Assembly (NCBI GenBank): GCA_022414725.1 | Contig: CM039464.1 | Span: forward strand, 52,030,540 to 52,094,539 | Reading direction: 5' to 3' | DNA length: 64,000 nt | DNA from: Microglena sp. YARC | Taxonomy: Eukaryota; Chlorophyta; Chlorophyceae; Chlamydomonadales; Chlamydomonadaceae | In this document: in pieces, positions 56,965-64,000 of the stretch | Layout of the letters: every line of letters begins with the position of its first letter | How positions within the stretch are numbered: the stretch's first letter is position 1 | Position numbers and translations under genes: made by a program | The notes under the pieces: model-generated | Told to the model about the DNA's origin: nothing | Databases searched by the model: none | What the model saw: only the letters and a program-made list of their open reading frames with translations

Positions 56965-57215
56965 GAAAGATAACAAACAACACTTGGATGAGAACCGTCT
57001 CACATTAACATATAACAAGCGGCGGAGCCCCTTTCACCTCCCCACAGCGGAGCGACTGGGGGCGACCGGAGGGGAGCCCCCACAAAGGGTCCGCGAGGAA
57101 CCGAGCGGGTGGGCGACCGGAGGGGAGCCCACAGTTCACATCAAGCTTGGAAGAAGCGAGATCGTCAGCGGTATCGGAGGACACAAGCAAACGGTGGAAA
57201 ACTGTCGAATGTATC
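56965..57215. ncRNA. Twin-hairpin block, copy 4
   Basis: Hairpins at 57058-57081 and 57109-57132, same closing pairing as copy 2. Followed by two 28-bp-type units and by a stretch (57300-57390) shared with the region upstream of D5-like gene B. Confidence 0.5.
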
Positions 57216-57474
57216 ACACGCAAGATGCGGAACACTGTCGAATGTATCGGAGGACACACACGCAAGATGCGGAACACTGTCGAATGTCGTGTGTCAGTCA
57301 GTCCATTCATGACTAATACACGGATGCGGTGGCGGATCATATCCATCAATCAGACTCCACATGCAAACCGCGGAAACATGTCCTCGTCCTCGTACCCGAA
57401 TGTGATCTCAGCCATCCTGTGGGTGCTTCTGCTGGAGGAGCTCAAATTCAACGGTTAAAATGGGCCGCTTATTG

Positions 57475-58107
57475 CTACAAAAACAATGCTTTGGATATTT
57501 GCAACTTCGGGTTGGGTAAACTCTCTGTCATCATGCTTATCTTTGTCAAATGATCAACCTCCAACCTGAGTGTGCGGCACCAAGTCGCGAAGTGGCTGCA
57601 GTTGCTGTTCAGTAAGTGGTAGAGACCTGAGCAGTCCTTCAGATCCTTGTGAAGTGTCAATGCAAGTGTTGCCGTAAATTCCCGAAGGTCTTGTGTGTCT
57701 CTCTTCCAGCGCATAACAGCAAGCTGTGCAGCACGCTGGCGGGGCATGGTTATAAATTCGGTCAAAGTCCGGAGCCGGATTCGGGCACCATGCTTGCCTT
57801 CCTTCGGTGGACCCCAGAAGTCGACCACAAGGTTCTTGTCCTCCAGCACTCCAGGGAGGCGACCGATGAATACTCCATGGTGGAAAACCTCCTTTCTACC
57901 CGCCGTCCGCACAAGGATCTGGTCGCCTCGATTCAGCTCCTTGTCCACTTCAGCTATTTCCACAGGGTGCGCTAAAGAAGGGAGCATGCTCTTCATGTCC
58001 ATGGCGTTCATCGCCCCCTCAATGAGAGCGAACGCGTCTACTGATTCATCGTGTGGCTTGAGTAGCATTATCCGCTTTAACGTTGGACTGTCAGTGCGCT
58101 CAGCCAT
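57475..58107 (-). CDS. LRAT-domain (NlpC/P60-superfamily) protein, 210 aa
   Basis: Circularly permuted papain-fold protein of the LRAT/H-rev107 type; characterised relatives act on lipid acyl chains as thioesterases, acyltransferases or phospholipases. Residues 59-82 read LNRGDQILV then VFHHGVFIG, the usual N-terminal strand pair with catalytic His (76 or 77); VVDFWGP follows, and NCSHFATWCR at 169-178 carries the catalytic Cys170. The second His of the H-H-C triad is not at its usual spacing after HHG, so activity is uncertain. The N-terminal 55 residues have no clear domain and no signal peptide; no C-terminal membrane anchor is evident. ATG at 58107. Confidence 0.7.
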   Translation of the reverse strand: MAERTDSPTLKRIMLLKPHDESVDAFALIEGAMNAMDMKSMLPSLAHPVEIAEVDKELNRGDQILVRTAGRKEVFHHGVFIGRLPGVLEDKNLVVDFWGPPKEGKHGARIRLRTLTEFITMPRQRAAQLAVMRWKRDTQDLREFTATLALTLHKDLKDCSGLYHLLNSNCSHFATWCRTLRLEVDHLTKISMMTESLPNPKLQISKALFL

Positions 58108-58167
58108 ACAGCTAGGGACATTTGTTGTTGGAGTAAAAATGAACGCATAGTGCTTTTTGTTGTTTTA

Positions 58168-58236
58168 TTATCGGGAAAGATGAATCGCGGGACCCACGGA
58201 GTGGGGCAGGGGAATTCATCTGCGGACTCGCGGAAA
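58168..58236. repeat. Dispersed hairpin repeat, copy 13 (3' half)
   Basis: tatcgggaaagatgaatcgcggg to catctgcggactcg; core acccacggagtggggc. Situated upstream of the LRAT-like gene. Confidence 0.65.
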
Positions 58237-58807
58237 CACGTGTCCTAGGATCTGACTTGTCAGTCCATCGGAGGAGGACACACGCAAGATGCGGAACACT
58301 GTCGAATGTATCGGAGGACACAAGCAAACGGCGGGAAACTGTCGCATCCACACAGTCCGTCCGTCCGTCCATTCATGGTCTTATTGTTTCTTGTGCGTTC
58401 AGTAGCGCCCTCATGAATGTGATGTGACTCGATCACATCACATCCGGGCATCCAACCCTGCCACAAGCGGAGTTAGTTCAAGTGCGTGCGACAGTGTGGT
58501 GTACCGTACACTCAAGAAAGCGGTTTCATTCTAGTATTCCGTCGAGTGTATAGCTAGACCATGCAGAGAACCGTGGCACACTAAACAAGCGGCGGAGCCC
58601 CTTTCACCTCCCCAGCAACAAATCAAACACGGCGGAACGATGTCGATACTCTTGGGGGAACGGGAGATCAACGGCTGCTCCTTGTTTGTACTGTCCCCTC
58701 CGATGTATGAAATGATTGAGAGTATAAATAATGAGTTGGGATATTAAATAAAATGCTATAGACCATCCTGTGCGCTTGCATGCATTGTACACACATGTTT
58801 ATAGAAC
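58237..58807. other. Intergenic region with repeat fragments
   Basis: Contains one 28-bp unit near 58290, (GTCC)n at 58357-58371, a 31-bp fragment of the twin-hairpin block (58585-58615, no hairpins) and gagtataaataatg at 58718, a TATA-like site about 80 bp before the F-box gene. No gene seen. Confidence 0.5.
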
Positions 58808-60643
58808 ATGCATTCGCACACGCGATCATTCCTAACGCTTCCCCATGACATTCTCGATCGTATTGCCATATTCTCTTCCAACCCCAAGATTGTATTAGTG
58901 TGTAAAACTCTGCACAACAAATTTTCGGGATGGCCCCTTACCGGATTGATCCAACCACCGCAGCGAGTTGGAGAGATGATGGCGAAAGGGGGGCGCGCCG
59001 ACCTTCTAGCAGTATGCTTGGTGTCCAATCCTCTTGTACAGCTTAATGGGGCCCTACAATTGAGGGCGAACCAAAATGAAAACAAGCTTCTCTATGTGGC
59101 TGCCAAGGCCGGTCACGCCGATGTCTGCAAGCTGCTTATGGATCCAGAGGCAGCTGGACTTGAGTTCAGGGCCAGGGCGAACTCTAGCTACAGCTTGGCC
59201 TTGGTGGAGGCTGCCAATGAAGGCCACTCAGATGTCTGCAAGCTGCTGATGGTTCCACAGGTGGTTGGACTTGAGTATAGGGCCCTGGCGAACTCTAGCG
59301 ACAGCAGTGCCTTGTGGGCGGCTGCCAAGGCAGGTCACACAGATGTCTGCAAGATGCTCATGGATCCAGAGGTGGCTGGAATTGAGTTCAGGGCCAGGGC
59401 GAACACCAGAGACAGCTGGGCATTGTGGGCCGCTGCGAGGGAAGGTCACTCAGATGTCTGCAAGCTGCTCATGGATCCATTGGTGGCTGGAATTGAGTTC
59501 AGGGCCCGGGCGAACTCTAGAGACAGCAGTGCCTTGTGGGCGGCTGCCAAGGCAGGTCACGCAGATGTATGCAAGCTGCTCATGGATCCAGAGGTGGCTG
59601 GAATTGAGTTCAGGGGCATGGCGAACTCTAGCGACAGCTGGGCATTGTGTGCGGCTGCGAAGGAAGGTCACGCAGATGTCTGCAAGCTGCTCATGGATCC
59701 AGAGGTGGCTGGACTTGAGTTCAGGGGCCTGGCGAACACCAGCGACAGCTGGGCATTGTGGGCCGCTGCGAAGGAAGGTCACGCAGATGTCTGCAAGCTG
59801 CTGATGGATCCAGCAGTGGCTGGACTTGAGTTCAGGGCCCGGGCGAACTCTAGCGACAGCATGGCCTTGTGGGCGGCGGCCAAGGCAGGTCACGCAGATG
59901 TCTGCAAGCTGCTGATGGATCCAGAGGTGGCTGGACTTCAGTACAGGGCCCAGGCGAACTCTAGCTACAGCAGGGCTTTGGGGGCGGCTGCGAATGACGG
60001 CCACGCAGATGTCTGCAAGCTGCTGATGGATCCAGAGGTGGATGGACTTGAGTTCATGGCCCGGGCGAACAACAGCGACAGCATGGCCTTGAGGTGGGCT
60101 GCCAAGGATGGTCACTCAGATGTCTGCAAGCTGCTGATGGATCCAGCGGTGGCTGGACTTGAGTTCAGGGCCCGCGCGAACTCTAGCGATAGCAGGGCCT
60201 TGCGTGAGGCTGCAAAGGCAGGTCACGCAGATGTCTGCAAGCTGCTCATGGATCCAGAGGTGGCTGGAATTGAGTTCAGGGCCCGCGCGAACTCTGTCAA
60301 CAGCTGGGCCTTGTGTGAGGCTGCGGAGGCAGGTCACGCAGATGTCTGCAAGATGCTGATGGATCAAGCGGTGGCTGGACTTGAGTTCAGGGCCCTGGCG
60401 AACTCTAGCGATAGCATGGCCTTGCGTGAGGCTGCAAAGGCAGGTCACGCAGATGTCTGCAAGCTGCTCATGGATCCAGAGGTGGCTGGAATTGAGTTCA
60501 GGGCCCGCGCGAACTCTCTCAACAGCTTGGCATTGCGTGAGGCTGCCAATGCAGGTCACGCAGATGTCTGCAAGCTGCTGATGGATCCAGATGCGGCTGG
60601 CCCCGAGTACAGGGCCTTGTGGGGGCGGCTGCCAACAGCATGA
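58808..60643 (+). CDS. F-box / ankyrin-repeat protein, 611 aa
   Basis: Residues 8-40 (LTLPHDILDRIAIF, then VLVCKTLHNKF) form an N-terminal F-box-like motif, which in cellular proteins recruits targets to SCF ubiquitin ligases through Skp1. From about residue 93 there are 14 ankyrin-like repeats of exactly 37 residues with consensus ALWAAAKAGHADVCKLLMD, then PEVAGLEFRARANSSDS; the usual ankyrin unit is 33. The 111-bp DNA units are highly similar, so the array has expanded or been homogenised recently. At the end a +2 change in a G run (ttgtggggg) shifts the frame and the last residues are GRLPTA; the original frame would stop within five codons anyway. ATG at 58808. Confidence 0.8.
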   Translation: MHSHTRSFLTLPHDILDRIAIFSSNPKIVLVCKTLHNKFSGWPLTGLIQPPQRVGEMMAKGGRADLLAVCLVSNPLVQLNGALQLRANQNENKLLYVAAKAGHADVCKLLMDPEAAGLEFRARANSSYSLALVEAANEGHSDVCKLLMVPQVVGLEYRALANSSDSSALWAAAKAGHTDVCKMLMDPEVAGIEFRARANTRDSWALWAAAREGHSDVCKLLMDPLVAGIEFRARANSRDSSALWAAAKAGHADVCKLLMDPEVAGIEFRGMANSSDSWALCAAAKEGHADVCKLLMDPEVAGLEFRGLANTSDSWALWAAAKEGHADVCKLLMDPAVAGLEFRARANSSDSMALWAAAKAGHADVCKLLMDPEVAGLQYRAQANSSYSRALGAAANDGHADVCKLLMDPEVDGLEFMARANNSDSMALRWAAKDGHSDVCKLLMDPAVAGLEFRARANSSDSRALREAAKAGHADVCKLLMDPEVAGIEFRARANSVNSWALCEAAEAGHADVCKMLMDQAVAGLEFRALANSSDSMALREAAKAGHADVCKLLMDPEVAGIEFRARANSLNSLALREAANAGHADVCKLLMDPDAAGPEYRALWGRLPTA

Positions 60644-60787
60644 AGTGATGTTAATTTATTCAATATACTTGACGATGGTGTTGTCGTCCCGCTTTGCAGA
60701 TGGACCTGCCTGACATGACCTACAGCGGGCGCAACATTACGGACGCTTTGCTGCCTGTCGCAGCTGCCCGAAGGACCCTGACGTAAA
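60644..60787. other. Short intergenic region
   Basis: Convergent genes on both sides. A 28-codon frame beginning at the ATG of cagatggacctgcctgac (about 60699) is open to 60785, but no support for translation exists. Confidence 0.4.
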
Positions 60788-61231
60788 TTAGCATAGGGTT
60801 CGTTCGCCATCCTGTTCGGTTGAATCTGGGTCGGACGACTCCTGCATGTTGGGGAAGGGGATACCGTATTGTTTGCAAAGATCCTCATTGAGACGCCTGT
60901 CATGATCGTTCAGGGAATTCCATTGCTCGATAGTCATGCTTGACAGCTCGTACCTCAGTTGCTTCTCAAGCGAGTCTGCGCGCTCAGTCTCAAGATCACT
61001 CTTCAGTCGAGCATTCACAATATCAATCTCCAATCTATTCACTCGAGCAGCATCTGCCTTATGTTGAGCATTCTCAAGATCACTCTTCAGTCGAGCATTC
61101 TCAATATCAATCTCCAATCTATTCACTCGAGCAGCATCTGCCTTATGTCGATCGAGCTCAGTCTTCAGTCGAACTATGTAAATAAGAGCGAAGGTAGCGA
61201 TGGAGATAAGTAGTAGAGACTTGTCAATCAT
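60788..61231 (-). CDS. Membrane-anchored coiled-coil protein, 147 aa
   Basis: Function unknown. Residues 5-20 (SLLLISIATFALIYIV) are a single N-terminal transmembrane segment or uncleaved signal anchor. Residues 22-92 are strongly helical and charged with coiled-coil spacing, and contain a direct 28-residue duplication starting HKADAARVNRLEIDI, mirrored by an 84-bp DNA repeat. The C-terminus is acidic and polar (SSDPDSTEQDGE). The ATG at 61231 directly follows TTTATAAACA on the minus strand. It is convergent with the F-box gene. Confidence 0.6.
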   Translation of the reverse strand: MIDKSLLLISIATFALIYIVRLKTELDRHKADAARVNRLEIDIENARLKSDLENAQHKADAARVNRLEIDIVNARLKSDLETERADSLEKQLRYELSSMTIEQWNSLNDHDRRLNEDLCKQYGIPFPNMQESSDPDSTEQDGERTLC

Positions 61232-61370
61232 TGTTTATAAATTCTGATGATTGTTTCTTAAGTACATGGTTTCAGTACGTAGAATCGCGAGTGCACCGCT
61301 TGAAAGTCGAAAGTCGAGTTTGCTCTCGAAGCTTCTTAGAAATTGTCGAGTCACCGGACAGGGAGAATTA

Positions 61371-61466
61371 TTAAGCAGACTTCTGCTCGACAGAGCTATG
61401 TCGGAATTATGACAGGACACGCGGGCCCCACGGAGTGGGGCAATGGAATTGAGCTGCTGACTCACT
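61371..61466. repeat. Dispersed hairpin repeat, copy 14
   Basis: Complete except for the first four bases; followed by the same cactcccacacatac flank as copy 3, showing that both were copied as a longer unit. Confidence 0.75.
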
Positions 61467-61574
61467 CCCACACATACCTAAGGGGGTCTGAAGACCACGT
61501 GTCTTCTCAAGCAAGCGAACCCGGAGGCACATCACATCACATGACGGCGGAACCTGTGTAGAGTCGAGGCGAGG

Positions 61575-61653
61575 CAAAGATAACAAACAACACTTGGATG
61601 AGAACCGTCTCACATTAACATATAACAAGCGGTGAAGCCCCTTTCACCTCCCC
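61575..61653. repeat. Twin-hairpin block, 5' fragment
   Basis: Matches from aaagataacaaacaacac to ccctttcacctcccca, then breaks before the hairpins. Confidence 0.7.
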
Positions 61654-61715
61654 AGTGGCACACGTCGGACATCCATCCTCGACCGCATGCCGTAGTGGCG
61701 TTCGCACACGCATTT

Positions 61716-61766
61716 AAACCCTAAACCCGTGTGTGGGTTTAGAATACCCAAACGGAGTATAAATTC
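61716..61766 (+). promoter_or_regulatory. Telobox plus TATA upstream of second ankyrin gene
   Basis: aaaccctaaaccc (61716-61728) also forms an inverted repeat with the following gggtttag (stem ctaaaccc/gggtttag, loop gtgtgt); agtataaattc follows at 61757. Confidence 0.45.
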
Positions 61767-61883
61767 TGGGACAAATCCTTTTCCTTACACATTTTCTCAA
61801 TCATCATCACGAAATATCCACTTGATAAGCAGGTCACGTCGGAGGACGAGGAGGAGGAGATTGTGAGGAACACTCGGACCGGT

Positions 61884-63650
61884 ATGGACGCGCTTCAGAT
61901 GGAACTCGTGGTTTTGATCATGCGCCGAGCAGGCAGTTGGCAGAAGGACGGGTGCTGGATGCACGCAGGATTCATCAGTCGAGCCATGCATACTGCTTTC
62001 GCGGATGACGCTGCATGTGAAGCACAGGCGCTAGTGGACAGATGTGATCATCTCAATCAGAACCCCATGAGGATAGCGTGTAAGGCCGGGCGAGCCGACG
62101 TCGTCAGCATATTGCTAAAAGATCACAACGACATCCGGGCATTGGAGTACGCCGCTGATGGAGGCCATGTGGATCTGTGCAAGCTTCTTATGGATCTGGA
62201 GTTTGCAGGCGAGCACTGCGCCAAGGCAGATGCCAATAATGGCAAGGCACTGAGTGTCGCTGCTAAGGGAGGTCATGTGGATGTCTGCAAGGTTCTGATG
62301 AATCCTGAGTTCGCTGGCGAGAAGCACCGTGCCAAAGCTTATACATACTACAGCTACGCACTGAGGATCGCCGCTAGTGGAGGCCATCTAGATGTCTGCA
62401 AGGTTCTGATGAATCCTGAGTTCGCGGGCGAGAAGCACCGGGCCAAGGCAGATGAAAACAACAGTGATGCACTGAGGTTCGCCGCTCGGGGAGGCCATCT
62501 CGATGTCTGCAAGATTCTGATGAATCCTTTGTTCGCGGGCGAGGAGCACCGGGCCAAGGCAAATGCCATTGACAGTCTAGCACTGATGATCGCCGCTAGT
62601 GGAGGCCATCTCGATGTCTGCAATGTTTTGATGAATCCTGAGTTCGCGGGCGAGGAGCACCGAGCCAAGGCAGATGAGAACAACAGTGATGCACTAAGTG
62701 CCGCCTCTGCGAGAGGCCATCTCGATGTCTGCAAGGTTCTGATGGATCCTGAGTTCGCAGGCGAGGAGCACCGAGCCAAAGCTGATTCATTATACAGCAA
62801 GGCACTAAGTGCCGCCGCTAGTGGAGGCCATCTCGATGTCTGCAAGATTCTGATGGATCCTGAGTTCGCTGGCGAGGAGCACCGGGCCAAGGCAGATTCA
62901 TTATGCAGCAAGGCACTAAGTGCCGCCGCTATTGGAGGCCATCTCGATATCTGCAAGGTTCTGATGGATCCTTTGTTAGCGGGCGAGGAGCACCGAGCCA
63001 AGGCAGATGACATTAACTGCCATGCACTGAGGTTCGCCGCTAGTGGAGGCCATCTCGATGTCTGCAAGATTCTGATGAATCCTGAGTTCGCGGGCGAGGA
63101 GCACCGGGCCAAGGCAGATGACATTAACAGCCAGGCACTGAGGTTCGCCGCTAGTGGAGGCTATCTCGATGTCTGCAAGATTCTGATGAATCCTTTGTTC
63201 GCGGGCGAGGAGCACCGAGCCAAAGCAGATGACGACAACAGTCAGGCACTGAGGGCTGGCGCTAAGGGAGGTCATGTGGATGTGTGCAAGGTTCTGATGG
63301 ATCCTTTGTTCGCGGGCGAGGAGCACCGAGCCAAAGCAGATGACGACAACAGTCAGGCACTGAGGGCTGGCGCTAAGGGAGGTCATGTGGATGTGTGCAA
63401 GGTTCTGATGGATCCTTTGTTCGCGGGCGAGGAGCACCGAGCCAAGGCAGATGACGACAACAGTCAGGCACTGAGGGCCGGCGCTAAGGGAGGTCATGTG
63501 GATGTCTGCAAGATTCTGATGGATCCTTTGTTCGCGGGCGAGAAGCACCGAGCCAAGGCAGATGACGACAACAGTCAGGCACTGAGGGCCGGCGCTAAGG
63601 GAGGCTATCTGGATGTCTGCAAGGTTCTGATGGATTCTTTGTTACACTAG
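61884..63650 (+). CDS. Ankyrin-repeat protein with F-box-like N-terminus, 588 aa
   Basis: Begins at ATG 61884 (MDALQMELVVLIMRRAG, weakly F-box-like), preferred to an upstream GTG. The first repeats are irregular; from about residue 85 ankyrin-like units of 36-37 residues follow, consensus GGHLDVCKVLMNPEFAGEEHRAKADDNNSDALRFAAS. The last three to four units (63200-63640) are nearly identical at DNA level with 111-bp period. The architecture parallels the other ankyrin gene but the repeat sequences differ, so the two arrays expanded separately. The frame stops in KVLMDSLLH; a decayed repeat continues after the stop, so an ancestral protein was longer. Confidence 0.75.
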   Translation: MDALQMELVVLIMRRAGSWQKDGCWMHAGFISRAMHTAFADDAACEAQALVDRCDHLNQNPMRIACKAGRADVVSILLKDHNDIRALEYAADGGHVDLCKLLMDLEFAGEHCAKADANNGKALSVAAKGGHVDVCKVLMNPEFAGEKHRAKAYTYYSYALRIAASGGHLDVCKVLMNPEFAGEKHRAKADENNSDALRFAARGGHLDVCKILMNPLFAGEEHRAKANAIDSLALMIAASGGHLDVCNVLMNPEFAGEEHRAKADENNSDALSAASARGHLDVCKVLMDPEFAGEEHRAKADSLYSKALSAAASGGHLDVCKILMDPEFAGEEHRAKADSLCSKALSAAAIGGHLDICKVLMDPLLAGEEHRAKADDINCHALRFAASGGHLDVCKILMNPEFAGEEHRAKADDINSQALRFAASGGYLDVCKILMNPLFAGEEHRAKADDDNSQALRAGAKGGHVDVCKVLMDPLFAGEEHRAKADDDNSQALRAGAKGGHVDVCKVLMDPLFAGEEHRAKADDDNSQALRAGAKGGHVDVCKILMDPLFAGEKHRAKADDDNSQALRAGAKGGYLDVCKVLMDSLLH

Positions 63651-63710
63651 ACGGGCGGATGACCACCGTGCCAAAGCAGATGACATTAATAGCCATGTTG
63701 GTTTGTGAAA
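63651..63710 (+). pseudogene. Decayed ankyrin-repeat remnant after the stop codon
   Basis: Reading gaccaccgtgccaaagcaga onward in another frame gives DHRAKADDINSH, matching the repeat consensus. It shows a frameshift plus stop at the end of the gene. Confidence 0.6.
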
Positions 63711-63826
63711 GATTCTCTACATTTCGATAGTTATTTTACGTGTCCTCATGTGCAGACACATGTTTTCTGTTGTTTGTTAAAGATTCTCTACATTTCGACA
63801 GTTATTTTACGTGTCCTCGTGTGTAA
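63706..63826. repeat. ~70-bp tandem duplication
   Basis: aaagattctctacatttcg to acgtgtcctcrtgtg occurs at 63708-63753 and 63778-63823; its first 13 bases also occur at 48984. The remaining 170 bp to the window end hold fragments of the hairpin repeat (63852, 63985) and a CGGCGG unit, and no gene. Confidence 0.7.
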
Positions 63827-64000
63827 ACCAAGGAGGCTTTCTCAAGCAGACCCCAGTCCGTTGACTTACTGTCTTCAGGAGATTGATACAATCTAAAAAG
63901 TACACGTCCATCCTCCATTCATCCTCACACATACTGTACCAAGGCGGCGTATCAACAACCGTACTCAAACGAAAGCCGTGTGTATCAAGCAGGCTTGGAA

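Noticed and set aside
59228..60559. Long minus-strand ORFs opposite the F-box/ankyrin gene
   Set aside because: Periodic shadows of the 111-bp ankyrin repeat units on the other strand.
62354..63548. Minus-strand ORFs (up to 256 codons) opposite the second ankyrin gene
   Set aside because: Same reason: repeat-unit shadows with no independent signal.

Overview
The window looks like a piece of a eukaryotic, probably microalgal, nuclear genome in which a satellite-rich host-like region is joined to DNA of large-DNA-virus or polinton-like-virus type. Support for a eukaryote: interstitial CCCTAAA-type telomere repeats, long trinucleotide/hexanucleotide satellites, an LTR element with a target-site duplication and a 5'-truncated LINE. 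Support for virus-derived DNA on the right: a polymerase-like/SF3-helicase fusion, two D5-type primase-helicase derivatives, an IS607-type serine recombinase with a TnpB/Fanzor-type nuclease, a GIY-YIG-like (T5orf172) protein, a DEDDh exonuclease, an LRAT-like protein and two ankyrin-repeat proteins, at least one with an F-box. No rRNA gene, tRNA gene, capsid gene or packaging ATPase was recognised. The exact host and virus lineage cannot be fixed from the sequence alone.

Layout. 1-8.8 kb: nested satellites (about 100-bp degenerate repeats, degenerate telomeric repeats, a 20-bp minisatellite, 4.3 kb of CATCAC/CATCAG repeats, a CACCATCAT satellite, four 164-bp repeats). 8.8-34.5 kb: ten tandem copies of a 2.08-kb unit without a convincing gene; copy 8 holds a 4.27-kb non-autonomous LTR element (299-bp LTRs, 5-bp duplication) and copy 9 holds a truncated LINE. 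34,528-34,875: a perfect 348-bp palindrome exactly at the boundary. 34.9-64 kb: short intergenic-rich viral-like region on both strands.

Right region in order: IS607/Fanzor-like element; eight copies of a ~108-bp repeat with an operator-like palindrome; small orphan genes; DEDDh exonuclease; eight near-identical 300-bp repeats each with a 10-bp stem-loop, next to the 3' end of the polymerase/helicase gene; T5orf172 protein; D5-like gene A; duplicated blocks carrying a tiny zinc-ribbon ORF; D5-like gene B; LRAT-like gene; F-box/ankyrin gene; membrane coiled-coil gene; second ankyrin gene. Genes are separated by three dispersed repeat families: a ~95-bp element beginning with a CAAGCAG/CTGCTTG hairpin, a CGGCGGAA/GTCGAG minisatellite, and a block containing two hairpins with the same 12-nt loop but different, compensated stems.

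Functionally the recognisable genes fall into replication (polymerase-like/SF3 fusion, D5 derivatives), nucleic-acid processing and mobility (exonuclease, GIY-YIG-like, recombinase, RNA-guided-type nuclease) and host interaction (F-box/ankyrin, LRAT-like). Both D5-type genes lack the ATPase core, so this segment is either decaying or carries repurposed fragments.
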